From the NCBI RefSeq assembly GCF_900114635.1, contig NZ_FOTQ01000005.1, positions 228,918 to 292,917 of the forward strand: a stretch of 64,000 bases of DNA, written 5' to 3'. The stretch is from Shimia aestuarii. Lineage in GTDB: Bacteria; Pseudomonadota; Alphaproteobacteria; Rhodobacterales; Rhodobacteraceae. This document shows positions 63,475 to 64,000 of the stretch, piece by piece (the first letter of the stretch is position 1; every line of letters starts with the position of its first letter). The position numbers and the translations under genes were made by a program. The notes beneath the pieces are model-generated. The model made no database searches. It saw only the letters and a list, made by a program, of their open reading frames with translations, and was not told the origin of the DNA.

Positions 63475-64000
63475 CTACTCAAACTCCACGACGTATCCCT
63501 TTGCGGTTGTATCCTGCCGCGCATCATCCCACCTGATACCCAACTGATCTGAAAACTGCCTGTACCTGCCAAAGTGTTCGACCCCATCATAATTGTCGGG
63601 TTGATGCCAAAACCAGTTTGAATAAGTCATCTCCTGACCGTTCGACCAAACCCATCCTCCGGCTGGTTCTTGATCCTGGTTCTTTTGTACCAATCCGATC
63701 CAAGGTCCGAACTTTTGCCATCTTTCGCCTTCATCCCTCAGGCGCCACACGGATTCTTCATCTCGAAACAAACTCACAACAAAATCGTTCTCTTCCTGAG
63801 AGTCGATTGCTGCAAGATATCCGCCCATAGCACGCGCCTCTGCCTCAGCTTCGATCCACTTTACACCCCATGTTTGGACGAGTGCATACTCGTGACCATC
63901 GAAGGTTGAGGTGCCCCTAGATTTGTAGACGCTTTGCTTGGTAATTTTGGAAGCAAAGGAAGACGCAAATGCCAGGGCAAATTCGCTACTCAGATGAGTT
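63475..64000 (-). CDS. C-type-lectin-like domain protein (5' truncated by the window)
   Basis: 174 visible residues, open to the window edge. The C-terminal domain is a C-type lectin fold: FDGHEYALVQTWGVKWIEAE, AMGGYLAAIDSQEEN, PWIGLVQ, GGWVWSNGQEMTYSNW, WHQPDN and GIRWDDARQ. QPD followed by WDD (usual WND) is the calcium/sugar site, of the galactose-type in animal lectins. The usual disulfide cysteines are absent, as in many bacterial members. The N-terminal part visible (about 1-30) is Ser/Ala/Lys-rich. More AT-rich than the window average. Its start, and any signal peptide, lie outside. Confidence 0.7.
   Translation of the reverse strand, partial: THLSSEFALAFASSFASKITKQSVYKSRGTSTFDGHEYALVQTWGVKWIEAEAEARAMGGYLAAIDSQEENDFVVSLFRDEESVWRLRDEGERWQKFGPWIGLVQKNQDQEPAGGWVWSNGQEMTYSNWFWHQPDNYDGVEHFGRYRQFSDQLGIRWDDARQDTTAKGYVVEFE

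Noticed and set aside
1..64000. CRISPR array, tRNA or rRNA genes
   Set aside because: No regularly spaced repeats, no cloverleaf-type sequences and no rRNA-like stretches were seen in the intergenic regions.

Overview
The window is chromosomal DNA from an alphaproteobacterium of the Rhodobacterales (Roseobacter group). The grounds are the high GC content, a complete Rhodobacter-type gene transfer agent (GTA) structural cluster lying next to cysE, a pyruvate dehydrogenase operon whose E1 beta subunit carries its own lipoyl domain, an alphaproteobacterial LexA box (GTTC-N7-GTTC) in front of uvrA, and Rhodobacterales-type Hint, DUF3179 and DUF4336 proteins. No tRNA, rRNA, CRISPR array, insertion sequence or replication origin was recognised.

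Layout. 1-9.6 kb: the end of a Crp/Fnr-family regulator, a small DUF2892 membrane protein with a CRP-like operator, a patatin-uvrA unit, a secreted von Willebrand A protein with three C-terminal repeats, a rhodanese, a methyltransferase-lpdA unit and DUF924. 9.7-27.2 kb: MFS transporter, queA, a large AsmA/YhdP-like envelope protein, bcp-DUF455, an M23 endopeptidase-bactofilin pair, a Hint protein, DUF3179, DUF4336, two cyclophilins, pgk, class I aldolase and an AidB-like acyl-CoA dehydrogenase. 27.3-32.3 kb: an FtsB-like protein, pdhA-pdhB-pdhC and cysE.

32.5-46.9 kb, minus strand: the GTA cluster in canonical order (gp1 small terminase, gp2 large terminase, gp3 portal, gp3.5, gp4 protease, gp5 capsid, gp6-gp10.1 connector and tail genes, gp11 tape measure, gp12-gp15 baseplate and fibre genes, then one small extra gene). 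All frames are open, so it should be able to encode a domesticated, headful-packaging particle that carries random host DNA. The sequence shows more control than gene content alone suggests: a sigma70-like promoter, a terminator-like hairpin in the leader, a second textbook terminator just after the gp1 stop and inside the gp2 reading frame, and structured gaps after gp2 and after gp5.

47.2-52.9 kb: a fatty-acid and cell-wall cluster (fabD-fabG-acpP, a divergent HisA paralog, fabF, mltG). 53-64 kb: a cytochrome b561-YceI fusion convergent with a stand-alone YceI, rpsF-rpsR-rplI, a putative glycosyltransferase, a lytic transglycosylase, DUF1330, aquaporin Z, trigger factor, a porin-like protein and, in a more AT-rich right end, the C-terminal part of a C-type-lectin-like protein that runs off the window.

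The strongest candidates for something not yet described are the paired terminator-like elements in the GTA operon, a roughly 60-base leader element shared by acpP and the M23 gene, and the HisA paralog with altered active-site positions inside the fab cluster. All rest on reading by eye; no database search or folding program was run.
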